Source of the DNA: Membranipora membranacea
Taxonomy: Eukaryota; Bryozoa; Gymnolaemata; Cheilostomatida; Membraniporidae
Direction of reading: 5' to 3'
Length of the DNA stretch: 64,000 nt
Assembly: GCA_914767715.1 (NCBI GenBank)
Contig: OU612069.1
Location: forward strand, 9,917,387 to 9,981,386
Position 1 is the stretch's first letter. Each line of letters opens with the position of its first letter. A program made the translations under genes and the position numbers. Below are positions 36,796 through 47,107 of this stretch, one piece after another. Below the pieces are notes generated by a model. That model was not told the DNA's origin. It saw nothing but the letters and a program-made list of their open reading frames with translations, and searched no databases.

Positions 36796-38090
36796 AAGTG
36801 AAGACTCACAAAAAATAGATGACAACCTACAGTCAGTGCCCTGTCAAAGTTGGTGAACATCGATATGCAATACGCTCTCCTGGCTAATTTGTGCCATATG
36901 ACGACAAAGAATTGGTCTTACATATTCGATAGACTTAACTTCTAAGATTGTGAGCTGCTATCCGGATATCATTCTCGCTGAGGACAGTTTTTATGGTGTT
37001 CTTTTGATGGACAATACATTTGATTGCGTCCAGAACCCAACAGCGCTGTCAATGTAGGAGTCAGAATCATTATTGTGTAAAGATCAGCAATGCTACAGGG
37101 GCTGACAACTTCAAACCATGAAAACAAAAAACGCTTTTCAATCAATCACAAAACCTTGTAAGGTTTTGTTACTTTCATCAGGGAGGTCCCAAACTCCCTG
37201 CTTTCATGTCTTTTTTTTGCAAAAGACATCGGTAGTTATTTTTTTAAACTCTTATCTTTTTTGATAGTAAAAATCATTGCTCATTTCCATTGTTTCCTCT
37301 TCATAATCATGATATTGTAGCTCATCCCCAGGGACAGTATTTTTATCTTAATCTACACTGGGGAAGCACACACAAAAAGTCTTTCTTTTCTCTCCATTTA
37401 AATATTTCTTTCTCTGTCTATGTATAACCCCATCTAATTGTTACCGCTTCACCGGCATGCATATAATTTTCATATTTGTTGGCTGCTTAGAAATCTTTCT
37501 AATGGTGATCCTATTAATATAAGTTGAAATATGATTTCACTTGGTTGAACTTTCCACTCACTTATATTCCTTGTGGAAAAAAACAGATCACAACTATTTC
37601 ATTGATCTATTTTCTGTTTTTTATTTGATTAATTACTGGATTGTTCTATCCCACCAACATTAAACCATGACCGCTGTGTACATACTCATGTTAATGTGTG
37701 ATAAGGGATCACACTTCATATCAATCATCTTTTGTAATTACATATTTTATAATATTCATATAAATATAATTTATGGGATCAATGAAACGCTGAAGTAGTG
37801 TTATTTGACCCTCCTTCCTGCACCCTTCCACCTTGTAATCAGTCTGATGTCGGATCTTTGTGGTATATCGCACATCCTCCATAGCTCCAGTTGAGGGAGA
37901 TGAACTCCTAGCATGCGGATAAGATAACATCCATCACTCGTTTAGTCCTTTTTCTGTCAGGCATTGGGACTGCGTTTTGTAATGGGATACACCGAGATCA
38001 AGTTTGATCCAGTTTTCCTGTTTTTGAAATCGCTCCCACACTACTGGTGAGCCACAATGGAGTAGAGCAATTCAAATTATATGCATTCAG
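36796..38090 (+). other. Glypican 3' flank
   Basis: Contains the presumed 3' UTR. No AATAAA signal was found soon after the stop. An ATTAAA variant near 37662 is the best candidate. One short hairpin (37172-37206) is listed separately. Confidence 0.35.
37172..37206. repeat. Short hairpin element flanked by CTTTCA
   Basis: TCAGGGAGGTCCCAAACTCCCTG (37178-37200), with CTTTCA at 37172-37177 and 37201-37206. Third member of the CCCAAACTCCCTG hairpin family in this window. Confidence 0.55.
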
Positions 38091-38161
38091 GATCAAAGCT
38101 ATCCTTGTCACGTGGCCACTTTTTAATGTTTAGTAGGTGTGTAACAAGGCTAGATCAAACA
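38091..38161. mobile_element. 53-bp palindromic mini-element with decayed 9-bp TSD (copy 3)
   Basis: Core 38100-38152, from TATCCTTGTCACGTGGC to TGTGTAACAAGGCTA. It is flanked by GATCAAAGC (38091-38099) and GATCAAACA (38153-38161), which match over seven bases. Clearly the same family as copies 1 and 2. Confidence 0.65.
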
Positions 38162-38204
38162 TGATCTATGATACCCCTAACCAGGGCTAGAACTAAGGAA
38201 GAAG

Positions 38205-38400
38205 TAGGAGGTAGCTCAGTTGGTCAGAGCGCCTGCCCTCTTATGCGCTATCTCGCTGCAGCGTACCGACTACTGGGCTCAATTGACGCCCCAGCTGTGC
38301 TCTAACTTGCCTGCAAACTGAGAGCAACTTGGTGCCGAATATGGCGCCAGCGCCTTTAAGGCACCTTTATTTCTCAGTCTTCTGAAAAAACAGACAATTT
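38205..38400 (+). repeat. tRNA-derived SINE
   Basis: GGTAGCTCAGTTGGTCAGAG at 38209-38228 is a textbook tRNA D-arm/A-box, followed by a GCGCCTGCC stem. A degenerate B-box-like GGGCTCAATTGACGCC lies about 50 bases on. No full cloverleaf forms, since the anticodon region is too long and the T-arm is broken, so this is a SINE head and not a tRNA gene. The 3' limit is uncertain. Confidence 0.6.
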
Positions 38401-38889
38401 TAACTCCGTAACCACAAGGATGCAGGCCAGTTGTATAAGAGACTAGATGGTGTAGGATTTGTTGTAATTTAGATCAGGTTATGATCGATTGGCGCTTACA
38501 AGCTGACTGATTTATTTTGTTCTAGCTACATGATATAAAGATGACTTCAATTCATAAAGCAATGATGAGGAAAACAGACATGATGCCACAATGTGCAAAA
38601 AACTAGAATTCCATTATACCACATCTAATAGACATAACAGCCGGATGAATACACCTTTGAATTATATAAACAACAGGATTCAGATGACCTGAAAAATTAA
38701 GTTGGCATCTGATAGTAGCCAACACATGACAAAGTGGGAATTTGGCAGTGAACTGATGATTAAACTTCTCTTTAGTTCAAATGTTGGGATCGGCTGATCA
38801 CATGTGTAGCTTCTGATGATGATAGTATCTGGTGTTTTATAGTCTATTTTCATGATCATGTCACTACCAAATGAAATAAAGATGGTATT

Positions 38890-39252
38890 ATGGCTGGGAG
38901 TGGATCAGAGAAACTTCCTACCCAGAACATATGCGAAAAATATTCATTGCTCAAAAAACTCTGGTGCTTGGGTGCACAGGACGTTGTTCAGACAAGGTCA
39001 TGGTTAAGAGGGGTAACCATAGACTTAATATACTCCCTAGACAGGTTCTTTGAGTTTATCAATATGATATCGGTGTCAACAGTGAATGTCAATTCGAGTG
39101 ATGTGATGCATATGAGCACGCAACTCTCGACTGAATCAAGCAATGACGTTTCTTTTCACCAACTGAATGCAGGTGACCATTTGGCCGGCATTATCGAATT
39201 TGTTTTCCAGTTTCTAGAGTTATTTGAATCACTGCTTCATTCCCTCAGATGA
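38890..39252 (+). CDS. Unassigned 120-aa ORF
   Basis: An ATG-started frame of 120 codons, long for this AT-rich background, with a stop at 39250-39252. The protein is helix-prone with hydrophobic stretches (ATIDLIYSLDRFFEFINMI-like and LAGIIEFVFQFLELFESLL), four near-N-terminal basic residues and two cysteines. There is no signal peptide and no recognised domain. Nothing upstream looks like a splice acceptor in frame. It could be a small single-exon gene, a lone exon, or chance. I do not recognise the product. Confidence 0.3.
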   Translation: MAGSGSEKLPTQNICEKYSLLKKLWCLGAQDVVQTRSWLRGVTIDLIYSLDRFFEFINMISVSTVNVNSSDVMHMSTQLSTESSNDVSFHQLNAGDHLAGIIEFVFQFLELFESLLHSLR

Positions 39253-39335
39253 TGACACATTTGGTTGCAATATCTATTTTTTCTCCACTGCTGTTTTTGT
39301 GTAATAGGTCGGGGAAGCAACCTTCACCTCATTTA

Positions 39336-40210
39336 TTTATTTATTTGTTTATTTATTTATAGAGGTTGGCTTGAAAGTATACAAATAACAGATAGTTAAA
39401 GGCAACTTGTTGACCTCTGAGACAGACAAAGAAAGTCAAGATTAGTTAGGCTATATGTGGTAAAAGTATAATAGAGTAATTTGACATGGTGGATAAAGAA
39501 TTTTTACGTCATTCAAAAATTAAAATACTGTGGTTATTAAAATATATGGGAAGAAAAAGGACTAAAAGAAAAATAATAATCAGAAGATGTTAATACCATA
39601 AGGTTGGGTTACACAGTAGGCTACATCAAGTAAATGATAACAGATTTTGTGAGGGTTGATTTTTCAGCGTGAATGTATGTAATAGATTCACCAGAGCTGA
39701 TTTACCAAAATTGGTACGGAATGATGGTTTTAACAGTTACAGTTACAGTTACAGTGAACAGTTACTTCTCAGAGTACGCTGATGTCTATTTGCCTTTTGT
39801 ACAAGGTGAAGGATATGTTTAGATGCCTTTGTATTTTGCCACTTTTCTGTGCGTAAATTTATGAAATAGGTATATTCTTCTACTATGTAATGTCGGGAGG
39901 TTCAAAAGTGTTCTGCCAGCTGTGACCGAAAACTCTCTAGGCGCAGATATGATAATTCGATGGCTTTATTTTGAACTTTTTCGATAGTTTCTGTTTTTGT
40001 TGTGCGGTTTCAAAATAGATTGCTGAGCAATATTCAAGAATAGGTCGAACTAAAATTTTGTAGGTCTTGAGTATTTCTTCTATATTCATAAACTTTTTAA
40101 GTTTCGCTATAAAGTATACAACTCTATTTGCCCTGGTTGCCAAAAGATACATGCCTGTTATCTGGCTCTGGCGCTGATTATTATTGACTAGGCCCACATT
40201 TGATGAAAAT
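39336..40210 (-). mobile_element. LINE 3' fragment (non-LTR retrotransposon)
   Basis: On the minus strand, 40197-39937 encodes ATRANRVVYFIAKLKKF and then ILKTYKILVRPILEYCSAIY, the thumb and C-terminal region of a LINE reverse transcriptase. After a frameshift, LNLPTLHSRRIYLFHKF continues at about 39895-39830, a conserved LINE C-terminal motif. The TTTATTTATTTATT run at 39336-39362 would be a TAAA-repeat tail in this orientation, marking the 3' end. 5'-truncated and broken. Confidence 0.75.
39733..39760 (+). repeat. 6-bp tandem repeat (ACAGTT)
   Basis: About four copies of an ACAGTT unit within the LINE 3' region. Confidence 0.5.
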
Positions 40211-41000
40211 ATTGACTTGATTTTAATCTAAAAATTGCTGCGCAGGCAGAATGTCTAATCTCATTCTCTTCTGTACCAGAATAAAAAAAAACCATACATA
40301 AGCTACCGCAGGGCTATCTGTGGCCAGCACTGATAATTTTCTGACAAATGGGCTGCAAGTCCATGTTAAAAAAATAAGTAATATATGATAATGGTGGTGT
40401 GCTCATCCAACAAAATATTTGTGATATTGTGTTGTAGGTATTCTTTGCCTTTGAATAGTAATGGTTGAAGAGCTGAGGGTAAATGGCTGTAGTTTTTTCA
40501 ATGTTTATTTGCTGATGATTGTATCTTATCATAAAAAGTTCTTGGTCTTGAGTCGCCTATAAGGAGACAAATTCTTACTTATTAATACCATCTCGAGCGG
40601 AAAGGTCTTTTACATGCACCCACCGATTTTTTGTGTGATAGAATTATAAGGGGCTGGACAGGGGCTGATATCATGACCAGTATCCCTTGATTTCTTACGT
40701 TATTTCATTGATGGATATAGACCTACAGCAAACTATGACCCACTGCACAAACTAATTACGTCATGTCGTGATATATCGCCTTTTCAGTTTCTCAGGAACT
40801 ACTTGTCTCATCTCAAAAATTCCTTCACTGACACATTGCCAGTAGTCTGACTTATGTTTAATAACGCAAATTTTTTTAACCACTTGTTGCTAACTTGATT
40901 AATTGCCCATTAACTATAATACATTGAAAACATATAGGCAGCAATAGGCAAAATGATGCAGTAAATCACGTTATGCAACAGCGTGACGAAACTCCATGCA
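40211..41000. other. Spacer between two LINE remnants
   Basis: No supported gene. An open stretch near 40690-40860 reads like possible LINE sequence upstream of the next copy, but without a diagnostic motif. Confidence 0.3.
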
Positions 41001-41072
41001 TGCAATGCACATTATTCACTCCATGCATTATTAACTCCATTATTAACTCCATGCATGCATGCAATGCACATT
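41000..41072 (+). repeat. Direct repeats of CCATGCATGCAATGCACATTA
   Basis: Two copies of a block containing CATGCATGCAATGCACATTA, separated by tandem ATTAACTCCAT units, directly upstream of the LINE open frame. Confidence 0.6.
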
Positions 41073-42175
41073 AGGCCTTCTGACAGACAGAAGGCAGTTT
41101 GTTAAACTCAATAATATTGAATCTTGTAGATTGCCTATCACAATAGGGGTCCCTCAAGGTTCAATCCTAGCACCAACTTTGTTTCTCATCTTCATAAATG
41201 ATTTATTAACTTCATCAAAATCAGACTCATCATCATATGCATATGCTGATGATACAGTGTTCCTGTCATCTAATAAAAACCTTCAGCAACTAAAGGCAAA
41301 GGCATCTGAAGATTTAAGTGGCATTTTGGATTGGTGCAATCGTAACCGGATGGTTATAAATGTTCAGAAATCTCATTACATGCTACTTAATATCTCAGAT
41401 CCGCTTTATGACCTGGAACTGTACATAGGGCATGAAAAACTAAACAGACAGAGAACTACAAGGCTTATGGGTTTTGTGTTGAATGACTCGCTTTCATGGC
41501 AGGATCATCTAGAGTATGTATATAAAAAGGTACAACGGAATGTTTACCTACTTCAAAATTTGAGATACTTCTTGGATATAGCAAGTGCCCGCACATTTTA
41601 CTTCCAGTTTATCTATTGTCACCTTATATATGGTATCCATATCATTGGCAACTTGTCCTGCAATAATGCCCTCAATAGATTATTTTTGTTGCAAAAACGG
41701 GCTTTACGCATTATCGCCAATGTGCATTACATCCCGTATTATCTCATTTCAACCGAATCCATTACACAATCATTACAACTCCTACCTCTTCCTAAGCTTG
41801 TTTGTTATTTCACTTCACTTTTTGCGCATAAGATAAACAATTTTTTAACACCTCCATTTATATATAGAGGATTTAAAAACACTACCAAGTTCAATTTTCG
41901 TGATAAACATTTACTTTTATATCATACAGACAATCTAAGATACAAAGTTTCTGCTACATACAATTCTTTACCGTTACATTTGAGATCTAAAGAGAAGTTC
42001 AGTTCATTCAAAACTTTACTTTTCAACCATATTTTATCAACTTGACCAACATCATTGATGATATTATTTCCCTTCTGTTTCTCTTTTTTTTGTTATAAAA
42101 AAAATTGTTTTCTGGCACTGAGTGCAAAACATTTCGAATGAGATGACTTTTGATGCCAATAAAAAGTATATATAT
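41059..42175 (+). mobile_element. 5'-truncated LINE with open reverse-transcriptase frame
   Basis: A 328-codon frame (41059-42045) encodes the second half of a non-LTR reverse transcriptase. GVPQGSILAPTLFLIFINDLL is motif 4, and YAYADDTVFL holds the catalytic Asp pair. The thumb and the C-terminal blocks LLQKRALRII, YKVSATYNSLPLHLR and SFKTLLFNHIL follow. This ordering is typical of the CR1/Jockey-related groups. The fingers domain and any endonuclease are missing, so it cannot be autonomous. Homology begins near TDRRQFVKLN (41080). A TA-rich tail near 42165-42179 may mark the 3' end. The intact frame suggests a fairly recent insertion. Confidence 0.85.
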
Positions 42176-44292
42176 ATTATGTTCAACAATGGATCACCTT
42201 TCTTGGGTGATTGTTTAGCATCGAACTATTGAATTTATCATCAACACCACGATCAAACCCATGGAAATACTCTCTAGTTTAATGGAAGCTGTTGTGTATG
42301 ACATGTTGTTTAACCTAAATTCAGTTTCTTCGCTGGAGAGGAGTGCATGTTTTTGACCAAAAATAGCTAGTTTAGCCACGAAAATCCAAATATCTCAAGA
42401 TGCAAAGCCATAATCATAATAATAATAATAATTGCTTCAATCAAAATCTATACAATCTCCTGTTGTTCATCATGCCGACAACAAATTTGACTGACATCAT
42501 TCTGAATTTTGGCTGGAAAATTATGACCTAAATTAGTGGAAATTTGGGTTGTTATCTGTTACAGTTGTGACAACCAGGATCTGTAAGCTGGTAAGATTAT
42601 TGATGAAAGTGACAGCGCAAGACCAAAATTGTATAATAAATTGGAAATTTTAGTTTCTGCATTATTGGGGACGCATGTAATGAAGACTCGGAAATGGCCC
42701 TATTACTATTGCAAAAGTCGATTTCATGTCTCGAAGACAGCTGGCGTAAAAACATAAAGTTTCACGAAATGTCACTCCTCCAGTTAGTGCCATGCCTCCT
42801 CTATATGGTGAAAGCATAAACTAATCAAATACCGCAAAAACAAGGCAGAGAGGGCTCAATTTAAAAAGGGCAGGTTTCAACTGTGAAAATAACCATTAGA
42901 CTTGATCACCAATACAATATTAAAAAGTTTTAAAAAGAGATATATCACGTTAAGCCTATGGTTACGCCTAATTCACAGAGGTTGCACGACTCCATTGCAA
43001 ACATTGTTATGAAGGCTGACTTGATGCACTATAATAGAAGTGCAATTTTATTTTGAGTAGAATTGTCAGAGAAGGGCGGTTGCATTCTTAAATGTTTGAG
43101 AGATGGAGGCCTGGTTGTTGTTGCTGTTGCCTTCTGTTTTATTTGATGTGTCATCATGCCTTTTCAGCTACAGCGAGCGAGTGTTGGAAGCCCAAATGTG
43201 ATATGAATGTCAGGGAACCTCCAGATGCTTGACTGCAACATTCAGTGAATATCCTCTAGTTATCGCTCTGCATATCATTTTGAGTGCATTTTGATAGCGG
43301 CGGGGAACGTCACCCACTTTCTGCCAAGTTTTTATTATCGGTTTACTGTCATATCAAATATCAGGCGTGTTTACCCAGAGCAACCGGGAGCACTCCGTGG
43401 TACATTTTTGTTATCATATGGTAATACCAGATCTGATAATGAGAATCTTAACAAGTGTGCAAAAGTATGCCCAAGAGGAAAATTTATTTTCAAAAATACT
43501 CAACAGTTACTTTTCAGGGAATACCATTTGCACTGAAAAAACTTTGATGACCTTGTGTTTTTTGCCTATTAGCAGGTATAAATACACATTCACATACAAA
43601 CCTAATTTTATAGCCAGCAATTGACATTCTGGAACAAAAGTATCGAAATTGCTGAGCTACAGAATTTGAAAATATCTTCTGAATTTTGATTTGATTACGT
43701 GGTGTCATCCATTTAAAGAAATTGAGCAGAAAAAGCTGTTTTTTATAAACAAATTTAAACATAGGTATAATATATTATATTATTTCAAAGAGACTGATCC
43801 ATTCACATTCAAAGGTAGCTCAGTTCCTTCGCAATGATGTAGAAAATAATTCATTGCTGACCCCAGTGTCTCTATGTTAAGCAAAGTCTGCTGTTCAAAT
43901 TGTTGGGTGACTTTGTTTGTATGTAATGGGGACACATTGATTATTTAATGTAGGCTTCAGTACAAATTTGGTGCGACCACCCAAAGTCAAAATTTTAAGA
44001 TTAGTTCTGTGCTCATGGTATCATACGCAACTGACTCTAATAATAATAATGGTGTATATGGTGTATAATCATGGATTAAATTTGGGGGCTGGCATCAATC
44101 CCAATGCTATGGACTATTTTCACGTCCTCCAAGAAACATTAGCTACTGCCCTTTGCAACTGGTGGAAGTAACATAAGTTGATTTTTTAAAAGAATTCTTT
44201 TTGGCCCTCTGTTCTTCTTTCATTTAAAGCAGTCAACATCTGGATCGATTTATGGTTGTTATGACTGCAATATTTTGTTTTCCAGTGAATGC

Positions 44293-44410
44293 TGCATGGC
44301 AAAGACAAGATTCAAGAATCAGACAGAACCGTGCTAGCAGAGACACAGTGAATACTGCTTGGAGCTGCTGCAGCCATAGAGTCATTGTATCTCGCAGAGA
44401 CACAGAGTAG
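44293..44410 (+). other. Possible terminal exon of an unknown gene
   Basis: A good polypyrimidine-AG acceptor (TTTGTTTTCCAG) precedes an open frame of about 38 codons. It has an internal repeat (VNAAW then VNTAW; two RRDT/SRDT blocks), ends at TAG, and is followed by two AATAAA signals near 44448 and 44485. No partner exon upstream was recognised, so this stays speculative. Confidence 0.2.
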
Positions 44411-44754
44411 ACCCTGGTGAGGCTACACAGGAGATGTTGTTAAAAAGAAATAAATGTTAACTACAACTTTTCTGAACTTGATTGAATAAAAAGATTAAAC
44501 TTTCACCAAGTTTTCTGATTTGATTTATTCATGTGTTGCGTTTGCATGGACTGCCTCAGACTTTCAATCACCCGCCGCCTCTAACTTCTTAACTGAACTA
44601 CAGCTTTCAAGTTTTGTGTGGAAAGTACAGCGGTGGCAATGTTTGCTTTTGTCAAACTTGATGGGGTTGTTTTCACACAGCTACACCTACAGCTACAAAT
44701 GGTTTTCATCATCATCTGCCTATTTTTGGCCTAAATCTTTATTTCAATTGGATG

Positions 44755-44798
44755 ACTATATTCAACTATATTCAACTATATTCAACTATATTCAACTA
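44755..44798 (+). repeat. 10-bp tandem repeat (TATTCAACTA)
   Basis: Four near-perfect copies of the unit. Confidence 0.75.
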
Positions 44799-46332
44799 TA
44801 ATCAACACCCAAGTGTGTATTGATCAAGCCAACGTTTTTCTCAGTACTTGCTTTCATTTTATCTAGTATTCCTTTCCTTGTGAGCCAAGTGGTTGAGTTT
44901 GGATTTTTGACTAGAGATTTATTCGTTCTGCCAGTTTGCCATAGTCATAAGGTTCTCCACTTACCAATCGTTTGTCATAATCTATAACTTCATTGTTGCA
45001 TCAAACAAACTTTCTTCCACCAGATAATTGGTATCCCTGAAGACAAGTGTAATGTTCTATCAATAATTAGTTAAATTTCATCAAGATTATTCAGGCTTGT
45101 TTACTGTCACTATGCTGATAAATCTACTTTGTGTCCTATGTAACAAACCCTACTATGAATAAACATATTTATAGACCTAAATTTCCATTGCAGCATTTTA
45201 ATTGGAAACAATAACAAACTTCTTCTTATAAAGCATCTTTAAAACCCCAATTTCAATACACTGCACTGCATGATTTCACTGCACTAAATCCAGAGATGAT
45301 CTGATAGTGAATGATCCAATATATTTTGTTTTTAACTAAGTTTTGGGCAATTTTTCATCATTACGTCTCCAGCAGCACAACTTACAACATGTGAAATCTG
45401 GACACAATATATTCAAATCGTATATCTTATCATATATCATATATCATATAATATAAAATCAGAATTATTCTGGTACTTCTCTGACATTATATATTATTCT
45501 GACTTATACGAATAATATTTTATTTAATCTCAATATTTATACTCAGCTGCCCTAACATAAGCAGCAACCACAAAAATAGCCTCTCCTTGGATGGTGTAAT
45601 CAAGGTAAATTTACATTTTATCATTTTGTCATAATATTTTTCACAATCCAGAAACAACCTGTTTTTATTTGTAATTTGCAGATTTAGATTTAGATTAATT
45701 TGCACTAATTTTGAGCCATTGTTATCAAATGTTTAGTCTTACATTTGTTTTACAGCTGTGCTGTTCTCAAGATTAATTTGTTTTATATGACTAATTTTTA
45801 CAACAAAATTCTCAAAACCTTTACAAAAATGTTAACCTTATTATTTAAGTTTCACGGTGTTATATGTGGATAGTGAGAAACCAATAAACAATTTATGCCA
45901 CATAGCATCAGTAAAACTCAAGCACTTCTATTAATCCAAGAGAGCCGCTACAACAAGTAACCACTATATTGAAACAAAAAGGCATGTATGCCACTGTTCA
46001 AGTCAGCAGACTGCGAAGTATATATATATATGTAAACACACATAGTCTTTGCGAGGGTACATGTAAGCAAGCACCAGATCCTCAGATTTTGACCGCTTGT
46101 TTGTGTAATTCTACCAGGGATGACGTACTTTGTTTTGTTTGGAACCAATATAAATTGAAAACTTCCATGGAACGAAAACTCTCACCAAAGCTGCACCTCA
46201 AAGCTTAAATCCAATAAGATGGAGATAGCCAACCTTTTCACAGAGTATGAGAATATGATGTGTGTGCATTGAAAATTTTATGATTGCCAAGTGAAAGTGT
46301 GTACTTATCCTGTTGTGATATGTATGGCATTG

Positions 46333-46620
46333 GTGTTGCAAAAGGAATGATCACGAGAAGATTCAGTGGTTGTCACTGATTTTGAAATATTATTTACATT
46401 TGGGTTTAGGGTCATGTGGGTTGTTTGATTATCTTACTATTGCACGATGTCATTAACTGTAAGAATTACATTGTCAGGGATGCCAAAATTTCACTAATTT
46501 CTACCTACTGATAGTGTTACCAATATACCTAATCGTGATTTCGGTATCTGGAGCATTCACTCTACTGAAAAGGTGTGTAGAGAAAGGCACTGCCAACACA
46601 CAGCACACTATATTGTTATT
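46333..46620 (+). repeat. Diverged third copy of the cluster spacer
   Basis: Segments such as GATCACGAGAAGATTCAGTG and the block ending GTGTAGAGAAAGGCACTGCCAAC match the spacers at about 51333-52085 and 55436-56163 in order and spacing. They are more degenerate here. Confidence 0.45.
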
Positions 46621-47107
46621 ATGAATCCACACCCATTAATTAACAATGAAATAAGGATAAAAGCAAGACAATTTCAATCTACTCAATATATTATTGTGTA
46701 TAATTTTACTTGAATTAAAAAACTCACACAGTTTATTTTCAATTTTATTCACCCTACTATATTTTACAACAAACAGGATTTAAACTTGCTACAATTTATT
46801 TTTTATTAAGCTACACATACATACATAGCGGATAAAAGTCTTAAAATTAACAACATTCATGGATATAACAGATATAATCTCCAGGTGGCTTGATAAGATT
46901 CAAACAGTTTCTGAATCTACAGACGTGTAGTAAGAGTAGTTTAACCCACAGACGTGTGATGCTGATCTTCTCGTTTTGTTGGTTTCTCGATTCGTTGCGT
47001 AGAAGGTGTACAGTTGTGAGCTCTAGTTGTTCTGGTTAAATGTGGGTTAAATTTTCTAGATCTGTCTCTGTCCAAAGACTGAGATATATAGGTGCCTTCA
47101 ATATTGT

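Larger units (their letters stand above)
42180..46240. other. Gene-poor intergenic region
   Basis: No gene with confidence. There is an AAT trinucleotide run near 42417-42432, the 10-bp tandem repeat at 44755-44798, and one possible terminal exon at 44293-44410, listed separately. Confidence 0.45.

Noticed and set aside
41059-42045. Reading the reverse-transcriptase frames as endogenous retroviruses
   Set aside because: No LTRs, gag, protease, RNase H/integrase or primer-binding site are present. Motif order and truncation at the 5' side fit non-LTR LINEs.
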